Assembly (NCBI GenBank): GCA_002429615.1 | Contig: DJAN01000173.1 | Span: 1 to 10,847 of the forward strand | Direction: 5' to 3' | Length of the DNA stretch: 10,847 nt | From: Lysobacteraceae bacterium UBA6001 | GTDB lineage: Bacteria > Pseudomonadota > Gammaproteobacteria > Xanthomonadales > Xanthomonadaceae | The notes under the pieces: model-generated | Databases searched by the model: none | The model's input: only the letters and a program-made list of their open reading frames with translations | What the model was told of the DNA's origin: nothing | Program-made: the position numbers and the translations under genes | Shown here: positions 1 to 8,742 of the stretch, in pieces | Numbering within the stretch: position 1 is the stretch's first letter | Layout: the number at the start of each line of letters is the position of its first letter

Positions 1-635
1 CGGCGCGCCGGGAGCGGCGGTGGCCGCACCCTGCTCGGCGGCGCCCGTGGCGTCGTCGGCGGCCGGCTTGGCCAGCTTGACCTTCAGCGTGAAGACATAC
101 GGCAGGGTCTTCGCATCGACGATCGCGCTGACCTTCTTGCCGGCGTCCTGCGCCTTGGCTTCGATGATCGACAGGTCCGGATTGGTCATCCAGCCCGAGC
201 CCTCCAGGTTGCGCATGTACGCACTGACGCGGGCGTTGGACTGCGAACGGCCTTCCAGGGTGAGGATTTCACCCTCCTGCTTGAGCGAGGTCAGCACCAC
301 GCCGTCGGGGATGGTGCGCACCAGCGAATCGAACAGGTGCACCATCTGCGAGCGGTTGGCCTGCAGTTCCTCGATCACCCGCTTGCGCGCGAGCAGGCGG
401 TCCTTCTTCTTGTCGAGTTCCTCGATCTCACGGTTCTGCGCCTTGACCTTCTCGATCTCGGCGGTGAGGAACTTGTTGCGGTCCTGCTGGCCCTCGACCT
501 GGCGATCGAAGTAGAACCAGATCAGCGCCGAGAGCACGACGCCGGCCACGGCGGCGAAGCCGAGCATGCTGAAGAACTCGCGCTCACGCTGCTTGCGGCG
601 CTCCGCGCGCCAGGGCAATAGGTTGATTCTGGCCA

Positions 636-636
<1 letters not shown>
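1..636 (-). CDS. pilN: Type IV pilus inner-membrane alignment protein PilN (3' end cut by window edge)
   Basis: PilN is a bitopic inner-membrane protein. It dimerises with PilO and links cytoplasmic PilM to the PilP/PilQ secretin complex of the type IV pilus machine. The reading frame is open from the ATG at 636-634 to the window edge, 212 codons with no stop, so the C-terminus is missing. The protein begins MARINLLPWR, which contains the INLLPW peptide that docks into the PilM cleft in this family. A basic stretch (residues 11-20) precedes a membrane segment at about residues 23-42. A long charged coiled coil follows (about 45-95), then a ferredoxin-like periplasmic core. The visible end is an Ala/Pro-rich tail. 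The ATG overlaps the pilM stop (TGATG), and a GAGGAG Shine-Dalgarno sits at 646-651. pilO, pilP and pilQ would be expected next, outside the window. Confidence 0.95.
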
Positions 637-1772
<1,136 letters not shown>

Positions 1773-1805
1773 CCACCCCGCGCGAAAGCCGAGAAGCCCG
1801 TCACG

Positions 1806-1838
1806 CCTGCCCCGTGCCTACCCCATGCCTGCCCGGCG
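1806..1838. repeat. Three imperfect 11-bp tandem repeats in the pilM/mrcA intergenic region
   Basis: Three head-to-tail units lie at 1806-1816 (CCTGCCCCGTG), 1817-1827 (CCTACCCCATG) and 1828-1838 (CCTGCCCGGCG). The first two differ at two positions and the third is more diverged. They sit about midway between the divergent promoters. Function is unknown; it could be a protein-binding array or a chance replication-slippage product. Confidence 0.45.
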
Positions 1839-1893
1839 AGGGGGTTCCCCAATTGCGTTCCCCGAGTCCGGCCCCAGCCAGACCCGCGTAATC

Positions 1894-1899
1894 TATACT
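1894..1899 (+). promoter_or_regulatory. Candidate -10 element of the mrcA promoter
   Basis: TATACT lies about 36 bases before the mrcA start and would place transcription initiation near 1906. No convincing -35 hexamer is found 16-18 bases upstream, where the sequence is GC-rich, so the promoter may be weak or activator-dependent. This is a single-motif call. Confidence 0.4.
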
Positions 1900-1934
1900 C
1901 TGCGGCCAAGAAATCTGCAATCGGAATCTGCTTG

Positions 1935-4337
1935 ATGCCCCGTTTCCGTCGTTGGCTGGGCTGGATCCTGGCCGGGTTTGTCGTGCTTGCCCTGCTCGGC
2001 CTCGTGGCCGCCGGCGGGGTCTACTACACCCTGTCCTCGCGCCTGCCGGACGTGCAGTCCCTGCGCCAGGTGGAGCTGCAGGAGCCCATGTACGTCTATG
2101 CCAGCGACGGCCGGCTGATGGCGGTCTATGGGCAGGCGCGGCGCTATCCGATCCAGATGAAGGACGTGCCCGAACGTCTCAAGCAGGCCTTCCTGGCCAC
2201 CGAGGACGCGCGCTTCTACGAGCACGGCGGCGTCGACTACAAGGGCATCGCGCGCGCGGTCTGGCTGCTGGCCACCACCGACGACAAGCGCGTGCCGGGC
2301 GGCTCGACCATCACCCAGCAGGTCGCCCGTCAGTTCTTCCTCAGCTCCGAGTACAGCTACACCCGCAAGATCAACGAGATCCTGCTGGCGCGCAAAATCG
2401 AGAGCGAGCTGAGCAAGGACGAGATCTTCGAGCTGTACCTCAACAAGAGCTTCTTCGGTAACCGCGCCTACGGCGTGGGCGCCGCCGCGGAGTACTACTA
2501 CGGCAAGAAGCTCAACGAACTGACCCTGGACGAGATGGCCTCGCTGGCCGGCATTCCCAAGTTCCCGTCCAGCGGCAACCCGATCAGCAACCCCGAGCGC
2601 GCCCGCGAGCGCCGCGACTACTACGTCCTGCAGCGCATGGCCGACCTGGGCTTCGTCAGCCAGGCCGAGGCCGACGCGGCCAAGGCGGTGCCGATGCACG
2701 CCAAGCCGCACGAGCCGCCGGTGGAGGTCTACGCGCCTTACGTGGCCGAGCTGGTGCGCCAGGAAATGATCGCCCGCTACGGCGGCGAGGTGCTCGACAA
2801 GGGCTACCGGGTCACCACCAGCATCGATGCCAACCTGCAGCAGGCGGCCGACGTGGCGGTGCGCGACGGGCTGATCCTGTACGACCACCGCCACGGCTGG
2901 CACGGCGTGGAGCAGCATGTGGACGTGGCCGCCGATGCGGACGCGGCGACGCTGGCCGGGCACCTGGCCGGCATCGTGCCGCAGTCGGGCCTGCGCCCGG
3001 CGATCGTCTCGGCCACGCTGCCCGATGGCGGGGCCAAGCTGGTGCTGGCCGACCACAGCGAGCTCAGCCTGCCGGCCGCCGCTACGCGCTGGGCCAACAA
3101 GACCCCGGCCGCCCTGCTCAAGCGCGGCGACATCGTGCGCGTGCGCGCCGGCGACAAGGACGGCGAGTGGGTCATCGACCAGATTCCGCGCGGCCAGGCC
3201 GCGCTGGTCTCGCTGGACGCCAACAACGGCGCGCTGCGGGCGATGGTCGGTGGCTTCAGCTTCGCCGGCAACAAGTTCAACCGCGCCACCCAGGCGCGTC
3301 GCCAGCCGGGCTCCAGCTTCAAGCCGTTCGTGTATGCGGCCGCGTTCGAGAAGGGCTTCAATCCCGCCTCGATCGTGCTGGATGCGCCGGTGGTGTTCCG
3401 CGACCGCCGCGGCAAGACCTGGTCGCCGCAGAACGACGGCGGCGGCTTCAAGGGCCCGATGCGCCTGCGCGAGGCGCTGGTGCAGTCGCGCAACCTGGTC
3501 TCGGTGCGCCTGCTCGATGCCATCGGCGTGGACTTCGCCCGCCAGTACATCGCCCAGTTCGGCTTCGAGCCGGCCGAGCTGCCGCCGAACCTGTCGATGT
3601 CGCTCGGCACCGCCTCGCTGACCCCGTTGTCGGTGGCGCGCGGCTACGCGGTGTTCGCCAACGGCGGCTCGCGCGTGGACCCGTGGATCATCGACGAGGT
3701 CCGCGACCGCGACGGCACGGTGCTGTTCAAGGAAAACCCGGCGGTGGCCTGCCGCACCTGCGCCACCAGCGGCGGCAACGCCGCGCCGGTGAACCAGGTG
3801 GTGGACGGCTTCAACTTCGGCGCCGCCGCCGCGGCGAAGCCGTCCGCCGAAACCACGCCGATCCCGGCCGCCAGCGATACCAAGATCGCCCCGCGCGCGA
3901 TCGACGAGCGCACCGCCTACCAGCTGGTGTCGATGATGCGCGACGTGGTCCAGCGCGGCACCGGCACCGCGGCCAAGGTGCTGGGTCGCGAGGATGTCGG
4001 CGGCAAGACCGGCTCGACCAACGACCACCGCGACGCCTGGTTCTCCGGCTTCGGCGGCCCGCTGGCGACCACCGTCTGGGTGGGCCGCGACGACTTCAAG
4101 TCGCTGGGCTACCGCGAGTACGGCGGCAAGGCCGCGCTGCCGATCTGGATCGACTACATGCGCGTGGCGCTGAAGGACGCGCCGATCACCGCCAACGATC
4201 CGCCGGACGGCATGACCCAGGCGACGCTCAACGGCGCGGTGGAATGGGTCAAGAACGAAGACCTGGATCGCCTGCAGGACTACGACTACGGCCTGCAGGA
4301 CCAGCAGGCGGACGAGAAGGCGTTCGACATCTTCTGA
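1935..4337 (+). CDS. mrcA: Penicillin-binding protein 1A (bifunctional glycosyltransferase/transpeptidase)
   Basis: Class A PBP that polymerises lipid II into glycan strands and cross-links the peptides in the periplasm. The 800-residue protein starts with a short cytoplasmic tail and one membrane anchor (about residues 9-32). The GT51 domain shows [12 protein letters not shown] (catalytic Glu90), [24 protein letters not shown] (second Glu near 148) and [17 protein letters not shown]. An OB-like insert follows (about 310-420). The transpeptidase domain carries SSFK (nucleophile Ser460, Lys463), SRN (518-520) and KTG (691-693). Two cysteines, Cys606 and Cys609 (CRTC), are the only ones I find. 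The matching loop of E. coli PBP1a, as I recall it, also has a CxxC, so this is a family trait. The ATG at 1935 is preferred over the adjacent TTG at 1932, although GGAA 8 bases upstream is a weak Shine-Dalgarno. The gene is also called ponA and is divergent from pilM. Confidence 0.97.
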   Translation: MPRFRRWLGWILAGFVVLALLGLVAAGGVYYTLSSRLPDVQSLRQVELQEPMYVYASDGRLMAVYGQARRYPIQMKDVPERLKQAFLATEDARFYEHGGVDYKGIARAVWLLATTDDKRVPGGSTITQQVARQFFLSSEYSYTRKINEILLARKIESELSKDEIFELYLNKSFFGNRAYGVGAAAEYYYGKKLNELTLDEMASLAGIPKFPSSGNPISNPERARERRDYYVLQRMADLGFVSQAEADAAKAVPMHAKPHEPPVEVYAPYVAELVRQEMIARYGGEVLDKGYRVTTSIDANLQQAADVAVRDGLILYDHRHGWHGVEQHVDVAADADAATLAGHLAGIVPQSGLRPAIVSATLPDGGAKLVLADHSELSLPAAATRWANKTPAALLKRGDIVRVRAGDKDGEWVIDQIPRGQAALVSLDANNGALRAMVGGFSFAGNKFNRATQARRQPGSSFKPFVYAAAFEKGFNPASIVLDAPVVFRDRRGKTWSPQNDGGGFKGPMRLREALVQSRNLVSVRLLDAIGVDFARQYIAQFGFEPAELPPNLSMSLGTASLTPLSVARGYAVFANGGSRVDPWIIDEVRDRDGTVLFKENPAVACRTCATSGGNAAPVNQVVDGFNFGAAAAAKPSAETTPIPAASDTKIAPRAIDERTAYQLVSMMRDVVQRGTGTAAKVLGREDVGGKTGSTNDHRDAWFSGFGGPLATTVWVGRDDFKSLGYREYGGKAALPIWIDYMRVALKDAPITANDPPDGMTQATLNGAVEWVKNEDLDRLQDYDYGLQDQQADEKAFDIF

Positions 4338-4361
4338 CGCCCGCTTCCCGCACGGTGGTAC

Positions 4362-4397
4362 CGCCAAGGGGCGCCCAAGGGCGCCCCTTGGCGTTTC
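4362..4397 (+). terminator. Rho-independent terminator after mrcA
   Basis: A perfect inverted repeat with 15-bp arms lies at 4362-4376 and 4379-4393 (arm CGCCAAGGGGCGCCC), 25 bases after the mrcA stop. Only two bases separate the arms, so the terminal pair would open to form a loop. A short T run (TTTC) follows at 4394. The very strong GC stem with a weak U tract is typical of GC-rich genomes. Confidence 0.8.
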
Positions 4398-4478
4398 GGC
4401 GCGCATATCCGGCGCTGTCTTCGCATCGACCCACAATCTTCACGCCGATGCGCTACATTCGATCCCGGTTCCAGCCAC

Positions 4479-4484
4479 GGGGGA
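4479..4484 (+). promoter_or_regulatory. Shine-Dalgarno site selecting the ATG at 4492
   Basis: GGGGGA lies 7 bases before the ATG at 4492. It lies only 1 base before the in-frame ATG at 4486, which is too close for initiation, so the second ATG is the better start. Confidence 0.6.
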
Positions 4485-4491
4485 TATGGCC

Positions 4492-5133
4492 ATGCATCAC
4501 GCGCGCCAGCACGCCGAAACCCGCACCCGGGAACGCCGCCACCGCCTCGCCCACGAGGCCGCGCGCCTGATGGCCGAAGGTGGCATCCGCGACTTCCACC
4601 AGGCCAAGCTCAAGGCCGCCAGCCGGCTCGGCATCCACGACGATGCCTCGTTGCCCCGCAACCGTGAGATCGAAGAAGCCCTGCGCGAATACCAGCGCCT
4701 GTTCGCCGGCCCCCAGCATGCGGAGGGGCTGCGCCAGCGGCGCGAGGCGGCGCTGCGTGCGCTGGAGTTTCTGGTCACGTTCTCGCCTCGGCTGACCGGA
4801 CCGGTGCTGGAAGGCACGGCCGATGCGAACTCGCCGGTGCAGCTGCAGCTGCACAGCGACGATCCGGAGGCGGTGGCGCGCTTCCTGGAGGAACACCGCA
4901 TTCCCGCCGAACCACGTACCCGCCGCCTGCGGCTGGACCGTGAGCGCGCCGATGACTTCCCGGTGTGGTTGTTCAGTGCCGAGGAGCTCACCTTCGATCT
5001 GGTGGTGCTGCCCTACGACGCGCTGCGCCAGGCGCCACTCTCGCAGGTGGACGAAAAGCCCATGCCACGCGCGTCGGCCGCGCAGTTGCGAGAGTTGCTG
5101 GCGCAGGAGGAGATCCTTGGCTACATCGGCTGA
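4492..5133 (+). CDS. Conserved hypothetical protein, possible degenerate nucleotidyltransferase fold
   Basis: I do not recognise a named family. The 213-residue product is soluble, with no signal peptide or membrane segment. Residues 1-45 are strongly basic, His/Arg-rich and helical (MHHARQHAETRTRERRHRL). Residues about 45-85 are helical and contain LPRNREIEEALREYQRLF. The C-terminal half alternates strands and helices. There, GPVLEGTADANSPVQLQLHS and LTFDLVVLPYDAL resemble the first and third strands of minimal nucleotidyltransferases, but the acidic pair expected after the first strand is absent. That comparison is inference from pattern only. The start is set by GGGGGA 7 bases upstream. 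It follows the mrcA terminator, so it needs its own promoter, which I could not place. The next gene begins 22 bases after its stop, suggesting cotranscription. Confidence 0.8.
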   Translation: MHHARQHAETRTRERRHRLAHEAARLMAEGGIRDFHQAKLKAASRLGIHDDASLPRNREIEEALREYQRLFAGPQHAEGLRQRREAALRALEFLVTFSPRLTGPVLEGTADANSPVQLQLHSDDPEAVARFLEEHRIPAEPRTRRLRLDRERADDFPVWLFSAEELTFDLVVLPYDALRQAPLSQVDEKPMPRASAAQLRELLAQEEILGYIG

Positions 5134-5155
5134 AGGCGGGGCGCCCGGCAAAGGC

Positions 5156-5815
5156 ATGGAGCGCCGCATCATCGGCGTGTGGCTTGGGCTTTTGCTGCTT
5201 GTCTTGCTGGTCGCGTCTGCCTGGTATAGCGGTGGCTCACGATTGCGCGACGCAGGCGCGACCGGGCCCTGGATCGGGATGCCGCCGGGCGGCTCGGATC
5301 TCGCTGACTGGCAAACCCGCAAGATCGTCGAACAAATGATTCGAATGGGTTCACCCGATGCGGATCTGCTGCTGGGTTGTGGCCAGGCCCAAGGCTTGGG
5401 CAAAGAGATTTATGTCGCCTCGTTAACCAACGGCGCCGGCGCGGACGCTTGGCGGATCGTTCTGCAGGCAAGCAACGAGGAGATCGTGGCGGATGCCTCA
5501 CGCGAGGCGTTTCAACCGCCCCCGCCACCGGGATCGCCGGTCGGCCGGCGTGCGGCGCATCAGGATGTATTGCGCCACATGCGCCGCAGCGACCTTGGCG
5601 AGATTCGCGACGCATGGCGCGTCAGTTCCCTGTGGGGCGACGATCCGGGTAAGCCGCTCAGCCGGGAAGGCAACCCAGTTCGCCTGGAAGCATGCATCGA
5701 CGGCCGTTATGCGATCCGAACGCAGCCGGCCGACAAAATGGGCGCAAGGTTGCACGCCGCGTTCGTTCACGCCCTGTCGTTGCCCGCCGAACCGGTTCCG
5801 ACGGATCCTCGTTGA
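5156..5815 (+). CDS. Hypothetical single-pass membrane protein
   Basis: The family is not recognised. The 219-residue product starts MERRIIGVWLGLLLLVLLVA. Its short positive N-terminus and hydrophobic segment at about residues 5-22 form an uncleaved signal anchor, so the rest probably faces the periplasm. The soluble part has a GCGQAQGLGKEIYVASL patch (about residues 74-90), a proline run in FQPPPPPGSPVGRRAAHQ (about 119-136) and a C-terminal ACIDGRYAIRT segment. It contains two cysteines, which could pair. I see no catalytic motif. The ATG at 5156 is chosen because it places the anchor at the N-terminus. The Shine-Dalgarno is poor (AAAGG almost touching the start), so expression may depend on coupling to the gene 22 bases upstream. 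The gene ends at a bidirectional terminator facing gltA. Confidence 0.75.
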   Translation: MERRIIGVWLGLLLLVLLVASAWYSGGSRLRDAGATGPWIGMPPGGSDLADWQTRKIVEQMIRMGSPDADLLLGCGQAQGLGKEIYVASLTNGAGADAWRIVLQASNEEIVADASREAFQPPPPPGSPVGRRAAHQDVLRHMRRSDLGEIRDAWRVSSLWGDDPGKPLSREGNPVRLEACIDGRYAIRTQPADKMGARLHAAFVHALSLPAEPVPTDPR

Positions 5816-5825
5816 GCGCCCTGAA

Positions 5826-5857
5826 CGCAGAAAGGCCCCTTGCGGGGCCTTTCTGCG
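5826..5857. terminator. Bidirectional terminator between convergent genes
   Basis: Perfect 14-bp arms lie at 5826-5839 (CGCAGAAAGGCCCC) and 5844-5857 around a TTGC loop. The feature lies 10 bases after the plus-strand membrane-protein stop and 19 bases beyond the gltA stop. The A/T run lies inside the outer stem, so either strand yields a GC core followed by a U-containing tail. It probably ends both transcripts. Confidence 0.85.
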
Positions 5858-5876
5858 AAACGACTGCGGCAGGCGC

Positions 5877-7166
5877 TTAGCGCTTGTCGTTGGCCTTGTA
5901 GTCGCGCACGTCGTAGCCGGTGTAGATCTGGCGCGGACGGCCGATCTTCATTTCCGGGTCGACCTGCTGCTCCAGCCAATGCGACACCCAGCCGGAGGTA
6001 CGGGCGATGGCGAACATCACGGTGAACATCTCCACCGGGATGTTGAGCGCCTTGTAGATGATGCCCGAGTAGAAGTCGACGTTCGGGTACAGCTTGCGCT
6101 GCACGAAGTAGTCGTCCTTCAGCGCGGCCTCTTCCAGCTTCAGCGCCACTTCCAGCAGCGGGTCGTTCACGCCCAGCTCGCCGAGCACCTTGTGGGTCAT
6201 CTCGCGGATGATCTTCGCGCGCGGGTCGAAGTTCTTGTAGACGCGGTGGCCGAAGCCCATCAGGCGGAAGCTCGAGTTCTTGTCCTTGGCCTTGGCCACG
6301 GCGGACTCGACGTTCTTCGCATCGCCGATCTCTTCCAGCATCTTCAGCACGGCTTCGTTCGCACCGCCGTGGGCCGGACCCCACAGCGCGGTGATGCCGG
6401 CGGCCACCGAGGCATACGGGTTGGCACCGGTCGAACCGACCAGACGCACGGTCGAGGTCGAAGCGTTCTGCTCGTGGTCGGCGTGCAGGATGAACAGCAG
6501 GTCCATGGCCTTGGCCACGACCGGGTTCATTTCCAGCGGCTCGCTCGGCACCTCGAACATCATGTGCAGGAAGCGGTTGACGTATTCGAGGTTGTTGCGC
6601 GGATAGCGGATCGGCTGGCCAACCGAATAACGGTAAGCGGCGGCAGCCAGGGTCGGCATCTTGGCGATCAGGCGGATCGCGGCCTGGCGGCGCTGTTCCG
6701 GATCATCCAGGTCGAGGTTGTCGTGGTAGAACGCCGACAGCGACGCCACCGAGGCGGCCAGCATGGCCATCGGGTGGGCGTCGTAGTGGAAACCCTTGAG
6801 GAACGACTTCAGCGACTCATGCATCATCGTGTGATGCGTGACCTCGTGCTCGAACTTGGAGAATTCCTCCTTGTTCGGCAGTTCGCCGTTCATCAGCAGG
6901 TACGAGACTTCGAGGAAGTTCGAGTGCTGGGCCAGCTGCTCGATCGGGTAGCCGCGGTACAGCAGCACACCGTTGTCACCGTCGATGTAGGTGATGGCCG
7001 ACTTGCAGCTGGCGGTGGCGGTGAAGCCCGAGTCGTAGGTGAAAAGACCCGTTTCCTTGGTCAGCTTGGAAATGTCGACGCAGTCGTTGCCCAGGGTGGG
7101 CTTGAGTACCGGCAAAACTACCGACTTGTCGCCGGCGTTGAGCGTGACCTGATCAAGATCGGACAC
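5877..7166 (-). CDS. gltA: Type II citrate synthase
   Basis: Condenses oxaloacetate and acetyl-CoA to citrate, the entry step of the TCA cycle, in the cytoplasm. The 429-residue length fits the Gram-negative hexameric type, whose E. coli member (427 residues) is inhibited by NADH. Catalytic residues are visible: His266 in GPAHGGAN, His307 in [13 protein letters not shown] and Asp364 in PNVDFYSG, each two positions on from E. coli His264, His305 and Asp362. The N-terminal domain typical of this type is present (residues 1-60). The frame continues upstream to 7199, but the GTG at 7166 has a GAGGAG Shine-Dalgarno 7 bases upstream and gives the familiar N-terminus (V/M)[14 protein letters not shown]. 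The gene is monocistronic, with its own promoter and structured leader, and ends at the shared terminator at 5826-5857. Confidence 0.98.
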   Translation of the reverse strand: MSDLDQVTLNAGDKSVVLPVLKPTLGNDCVDISKLTKETGLFTYDSGFTATASCKSAITYIDGDNGVLLYRGYPIEQLAQHSNFLEVSYLLMNGELPNKEEFSKFEHEVTHHTMMHESLKSFLKGFHYDAHPMAMLAASVASLSAFYHDNLDLDDPEQRRQAAIRLIAKMPTLAAAAYRYSVGQPIRYPRNNLEYVNRFLHMMFEVPSEPLEMNPVVAKAMDLLFILHADHEQNASTSTVRLVGSTGANPYASVAAGITALWGPAHGGANEAVLKMLEEIGDAKNVESAVAKAKDKNSSFRLMGFGHRVYKNFDPRAKIIREMTHKVLGELGVNDPLLEVALKLEEAALKDDYFVQRKLYPNVDFYSGIIYKALNIPVEMFTVMFAIARTSGWVSHWLEQQVDPEMKIGRPRQIYTGYDVRDYKANDKR

Positions 7167-7173
7167 AGTGTCG

Positions 7174-7179
7174 CTCCTC
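7174..7179 (-). promoter_or_regulatory. Shine-Dalgarno site fixing the gltA GTG start
   Basis: On the minus strand, GAGGAG is followed by 7 bases and the GTG at 7166. The alternative start at 7199 would add 11 residues absent from the citrate synthases I know, so this site decides for the 429-residue protein. Confidence 0.8.
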
Positions 7180-7208
7180 ACATTATGGTTCGCCTGCACG
7201 GTGGGGCC

Positions 7209-7250
7209 GGACAGGCATTGATGGCTGTCCAGGGGGAAATATTCCCTGGA
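7209..7250 (-). promoter_or_regulatory. Two overlapping hairpins in the gltA mRNA leader
   Basis: In the gltA transcript direction, a first hairpin pairs TCCAGGG (7250-7244) with CCCTGGA (7234-7228). A second pairs GGACAG (7230-7225) with CTGTCC (7214-7209). They share the three bases 7228-7230, so both cannot form completely. The first would begin within a few bases of the predicted transcription start near 7252. No U tract follows the second, so it is not an obvious attenuator. It may protect the 5' end or be an operator read as DNA. Confidence 0.5.
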
Positions 7251-7258
7251 TGTGCGTC

Positions 7259-7286
7259 ATTATCGCACAGCAGCATAGGTGGGGAA
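7259..7286 (-). promoter_or_regulatory. Candidate gltA promoter (extended -10)
   Basis: The minus strand carries TGC-GATAAT. The -10 GATAAT (7264-7259) matches consensus at five of six bases, and an upstream TG makes it an extended -10. A poor -35, TTCCCC (7286-7281), sits 16 bases away. Initiation near 7252 gives a leader of about 86 bases. Confidence 0.6.
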
Positions 7287-7311
7287 CTCAGACTGAAGTC
7301 GAACGCCGGCC

Positions 7312-7323
7312 CGCAACGTTGCG
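7312..7323. promoter_or_regulatory. 12-bp perfect palindrome upstream of the gltA promoter
   Basis: CGCAACGTTGCG is its own reverse complement, and its centre lies about 65 bases upstream of the predicted gltA start. The CG centre and GCAA/TTGC half sites resemble LacI/PurR-family operators. The position suits an activator site. The regulator is unknown and chance occurrence is possible. Confidence 0.35.
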
Positions 7324-7347
7324 TTGCAGCCAACCGCCAGAAAGCGC

Positions 7348-7381
7348 AAAAGCGACGGCCGCACCTGAGCGCGGCCGTCGC
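7348..7381 (-). terminator. Rho-independent terminator of rpmE2
   Basis: Perfect 11-bp arms lie at 7352-7362 and 7371-7381 (GCGACGGCCGC on the plus strand) around an 8-base loop. On the minus strand the stem is followed by TTTT (7351-7348) and then GCGCTTT. It lies about 45 bases after the rpmE2 stop. Confidence 0.85.
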
Positions 7382-7397
7382 CTGGATCGGTTTTTCA

Positions 7398-7413
7398 CGC
7401 CCGCGAACGGGCG
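7398..7413. repeat. Small hairpin just after rpmE2
   Basis: CGCCCG at 7398-7403 pairs with CGGGCG at 7408-7413. The loop reads TTCG on the rpmE2 transcript. No U run follows in the transcript direction, so this is not a terminator on its own. It may stabilise the 3' end ahead of the true terminator at 7348-7381. Confidence 0.4.
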
Positions 7414-7426
7414 CCGTATCGACGGA

Positions 7427-7669
7427 TCAGCGCGCGTAGCGCTTCTGGAACTTGTCGATGCGGCCGCTGGTGTCGATCACCTTGTGCTTGCCCGTATAGA
7501 ACGGGTGCGAAGCCGAGGAGATTTCGACCTTGATCAGCGGGTAATCCTGGCCGTCTTCCCACTTCACGGTCTCTTTCGAGGCCATGGTCGAGCGGGTCAG
7601 GATCTTGAAATCGGAAGTCACGTCGTGGAAAACGACGTCGCGGTAGTTCGGATGGATGTCGGCCTTCAT
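7427..7669 (-). CDS. rpmE2: 50S ribosomal protein L31, type B
   Basis: Small protein of the large ribosomal subunit that lies at the inter-subunit bridge. The 80-residue product starts [17 protein letters not shown] and contains [28 protein letters not shown], the usual L31 core. It has no cysteines, so it is the zinc-independent type B (C-minus) form, the kind that replaces zinc-binding L31 under zinc limitation in several bacteria. The ATG at 7669 gives the standard N-terminus. An in-frame GTG three codons upstream at 7678 is possible, and neither start has a clear Shine-Dalgarno. The gene has its own consensus promoter and terminator. The promoter palindrome could carry regulation, but I see no clear match to the Zur box as I know it. 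Confidence 0.96.
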   Translation of the reverse strand: MKADIHPNYRDVVFHDVTSDFKILTRSTMASKETVKWEDGQDYPLIKVEISSASHPFYTGKHKVIDTSGRIDKFQKRYAR

Positions 7670-7700
7670 GGCTCGCACCGTAGGGGGCTGCTGGACAAGA

Positions 7701-7734
7701 GCGGCATTATATCCATGCCGCCCTCTCCAGGCAA
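7701..7734 (-). promoter_or_regulatory. rpmE2 promoter with a palindrome over the -10 box
   Basis: On the minus strand, -35 TTGCCT (7734-7729), a 17-base spacer and a perfect -10 TATAAT (7711-7706) form a strong sigma-70 promoter starting near 7699, 8 bases beyond the nucleoside hydrolase stop. A perfect inverted repeat with 7-bp arms (GCGGCAT at 7701-7707, ATGCCGC at 7715-7721, 7-base spacer) overlaps the -10. A repressor bound there would block polymerase. Confidence 0.7.
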
Positions 7735-7742
7735 GCGGCGTA

Positions 7743-8681
7743 TCAGGCCGCCGCCAGCGCCGCCCGCACCAGGCCCTCGAAGCGGGCCTGGTCGTAGCCG
7801 ATCAGCAGGCTGGCGTTGTCGGCCAGGCCTAGCTGGCGGTTCCAGTCCACCACGGTGGCGCCACGGGTGTGGGTGCCCGCCAGCTCGACCTGCAGCGGGC
7901 GCTGCTCGACCCGGGTCGCCGCATCCGGCTCCAGCGCCCACGCCATGGCCAGCGCATCGGCTGCGTACCAATGCTCGCCGCGGCTGTCCTCCGACCACAG
8001 CCGGGTCTTGCGAGAGATGTCGTCATAGAAGCGCGCGCGGTTGGAATCCGCCGCCAGCCACTGCTCCACCTCGCGGTGTGGCAGGCCATGGGCGACGGTG
8101 GCTTCCCAGTCGGCGACCTCGATGTGCGGGAACGCGGAAAACACGATGTGCGCCGCTTCCGGGTCGAAGGCGATATTGAATTCGGCCTGCGGGGTGATGT
8201 TGCCGTGGCCGTTGATCGCGCCGCCCATGACCAGGAAACGTCCGACGCGCTGCGGCAGCGTCGGGTCGAGCTTCAGCGCCACCGCGATGTTGGTCAGCGG
8301 GCCGAGCGCGACCAGCAGCAGCTTGCCCGCGTACTGGTGCGACAAGCGCAGGATCGCCAGCGCCGCATGCTCGGCTTCGACACCGCGCGCGGCCACGGCA
8401 TAGCCGACGTCGCCGAAACCATCCACGCCGTGCACGTGCGCGGCATCCACCGCGGGGTGCAGCAGCGGATCCGGGCAGCCGGCATAGACGGGCACGTCGG
8501 TGCGGCCGGCGATCTCGCACAGCTTCAGCGCATTGCGCACGGTGTGGTCCAAACCGACGTTGCCGGCGGCGATGGTCAGCCCGATCACCTCGTGGCGCGT
8601 ATCGTTGAACGCCATCAGCAGTGCCAGCGCGTCATCCACGCCCGGGTCGGTGTCGATCAACAGCGGAATCTTCTCGCTCAT
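7743..8681 (-). CDS. Nucleoside hydrolase (inosine-uridine preferring family)
   Basis: Hydrolyses the N-glycosidic bond of nucleosides to base plus ribose, for salvage. The 312-residue length fits the family. The N-terminal Ca2+/ribose-binding signature DTDPGVDDA is at residues 10-18. [13 protein letters not shown] and [16 protein letters not shown] lie mid-protein, followed by [16 protein letters not shown]. The C-terminal metal ligand is Asp242 in [11 protein letters not shown]. The residue before it is Ala241, where the Crithidia enzyme and E. coli pyrimidine hydrolases have the leaving-group histidine (HD). Base preference is therefore uncertain. The ATG at 8681 is chosen because the 19 upstream in-frame residues are not family-like; the Shine-Dalgarno (AGAAG, 9 bases away) is modest. 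The gene lies 75 bases after cutC in the same direction and may be the last gene of that transcript. Confidence 0.92.
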   Translation of the reverse strand: MSEKIPLLIDTDPGVDDALALLMAFNDTRHEVIGLTIAAGNVGLDHTVRNALKLCEIAGRTDVPVYAGCPDPLLHPAVDAAHVHGVDGFGDVGYAVAARGVEAEHAALAILRLSHQYAGKLLLVALGPLTNIAVALKLDPTLPQRVGRFLVMGGAINGHGNITPQAEFNIAFDPEAAHIVFSAFPHIEVADWEATVAHGLPHREVEQWLAADSNRARFYDDISRKTRLWSEDSRGEHWYAADALAMAWALEPDAATRVEQRPLQVELAGTHTRGATVVDWNRQLGLADNASLLIGYDQARFEGLVRAALAAA

Positions 8682-8742
8682 CTTTTCGGTCTTCTGGGTC
8701 AGACCGGCGAGTCTGTCACCGTTGCGATGACAAACCAAGCCA

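Noticed and set aside
3750..3761. CRTC cysteine pair in the PBP1a transpeptidase domain as a new redox switch
   Set aside because: As I recall it, E. coli PBP1a has a CxxC in the corresponding loop, so it looks like a family feature and not a novelty.
4417..4430. 14-base direct match GTCTTCGCATCGAC shared with 107-120
   Set aside because: One copy is inside pilN codons and the other in an intergenic region, with no extension either side; most likely chance in biased sequence.
1893..4436. Long open frame (847 codons) on the minus strand antisense to mrcA
   Set aside because: It mirrors mrcA across its whole length, is low-complexity (Arg/Ala/Val/His-rich) without family motifs, and is the usual by-product of GC-rich codon use. 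The plus strand carries an unmistakable PBP1a.
5493..7439. 648-codon plus-strand open frame antisense to gltA
   Set aside because: It covers a complete citrate synthase on the other strand and overlaps the membrane-protein gene and terminator. No recognisable domain.
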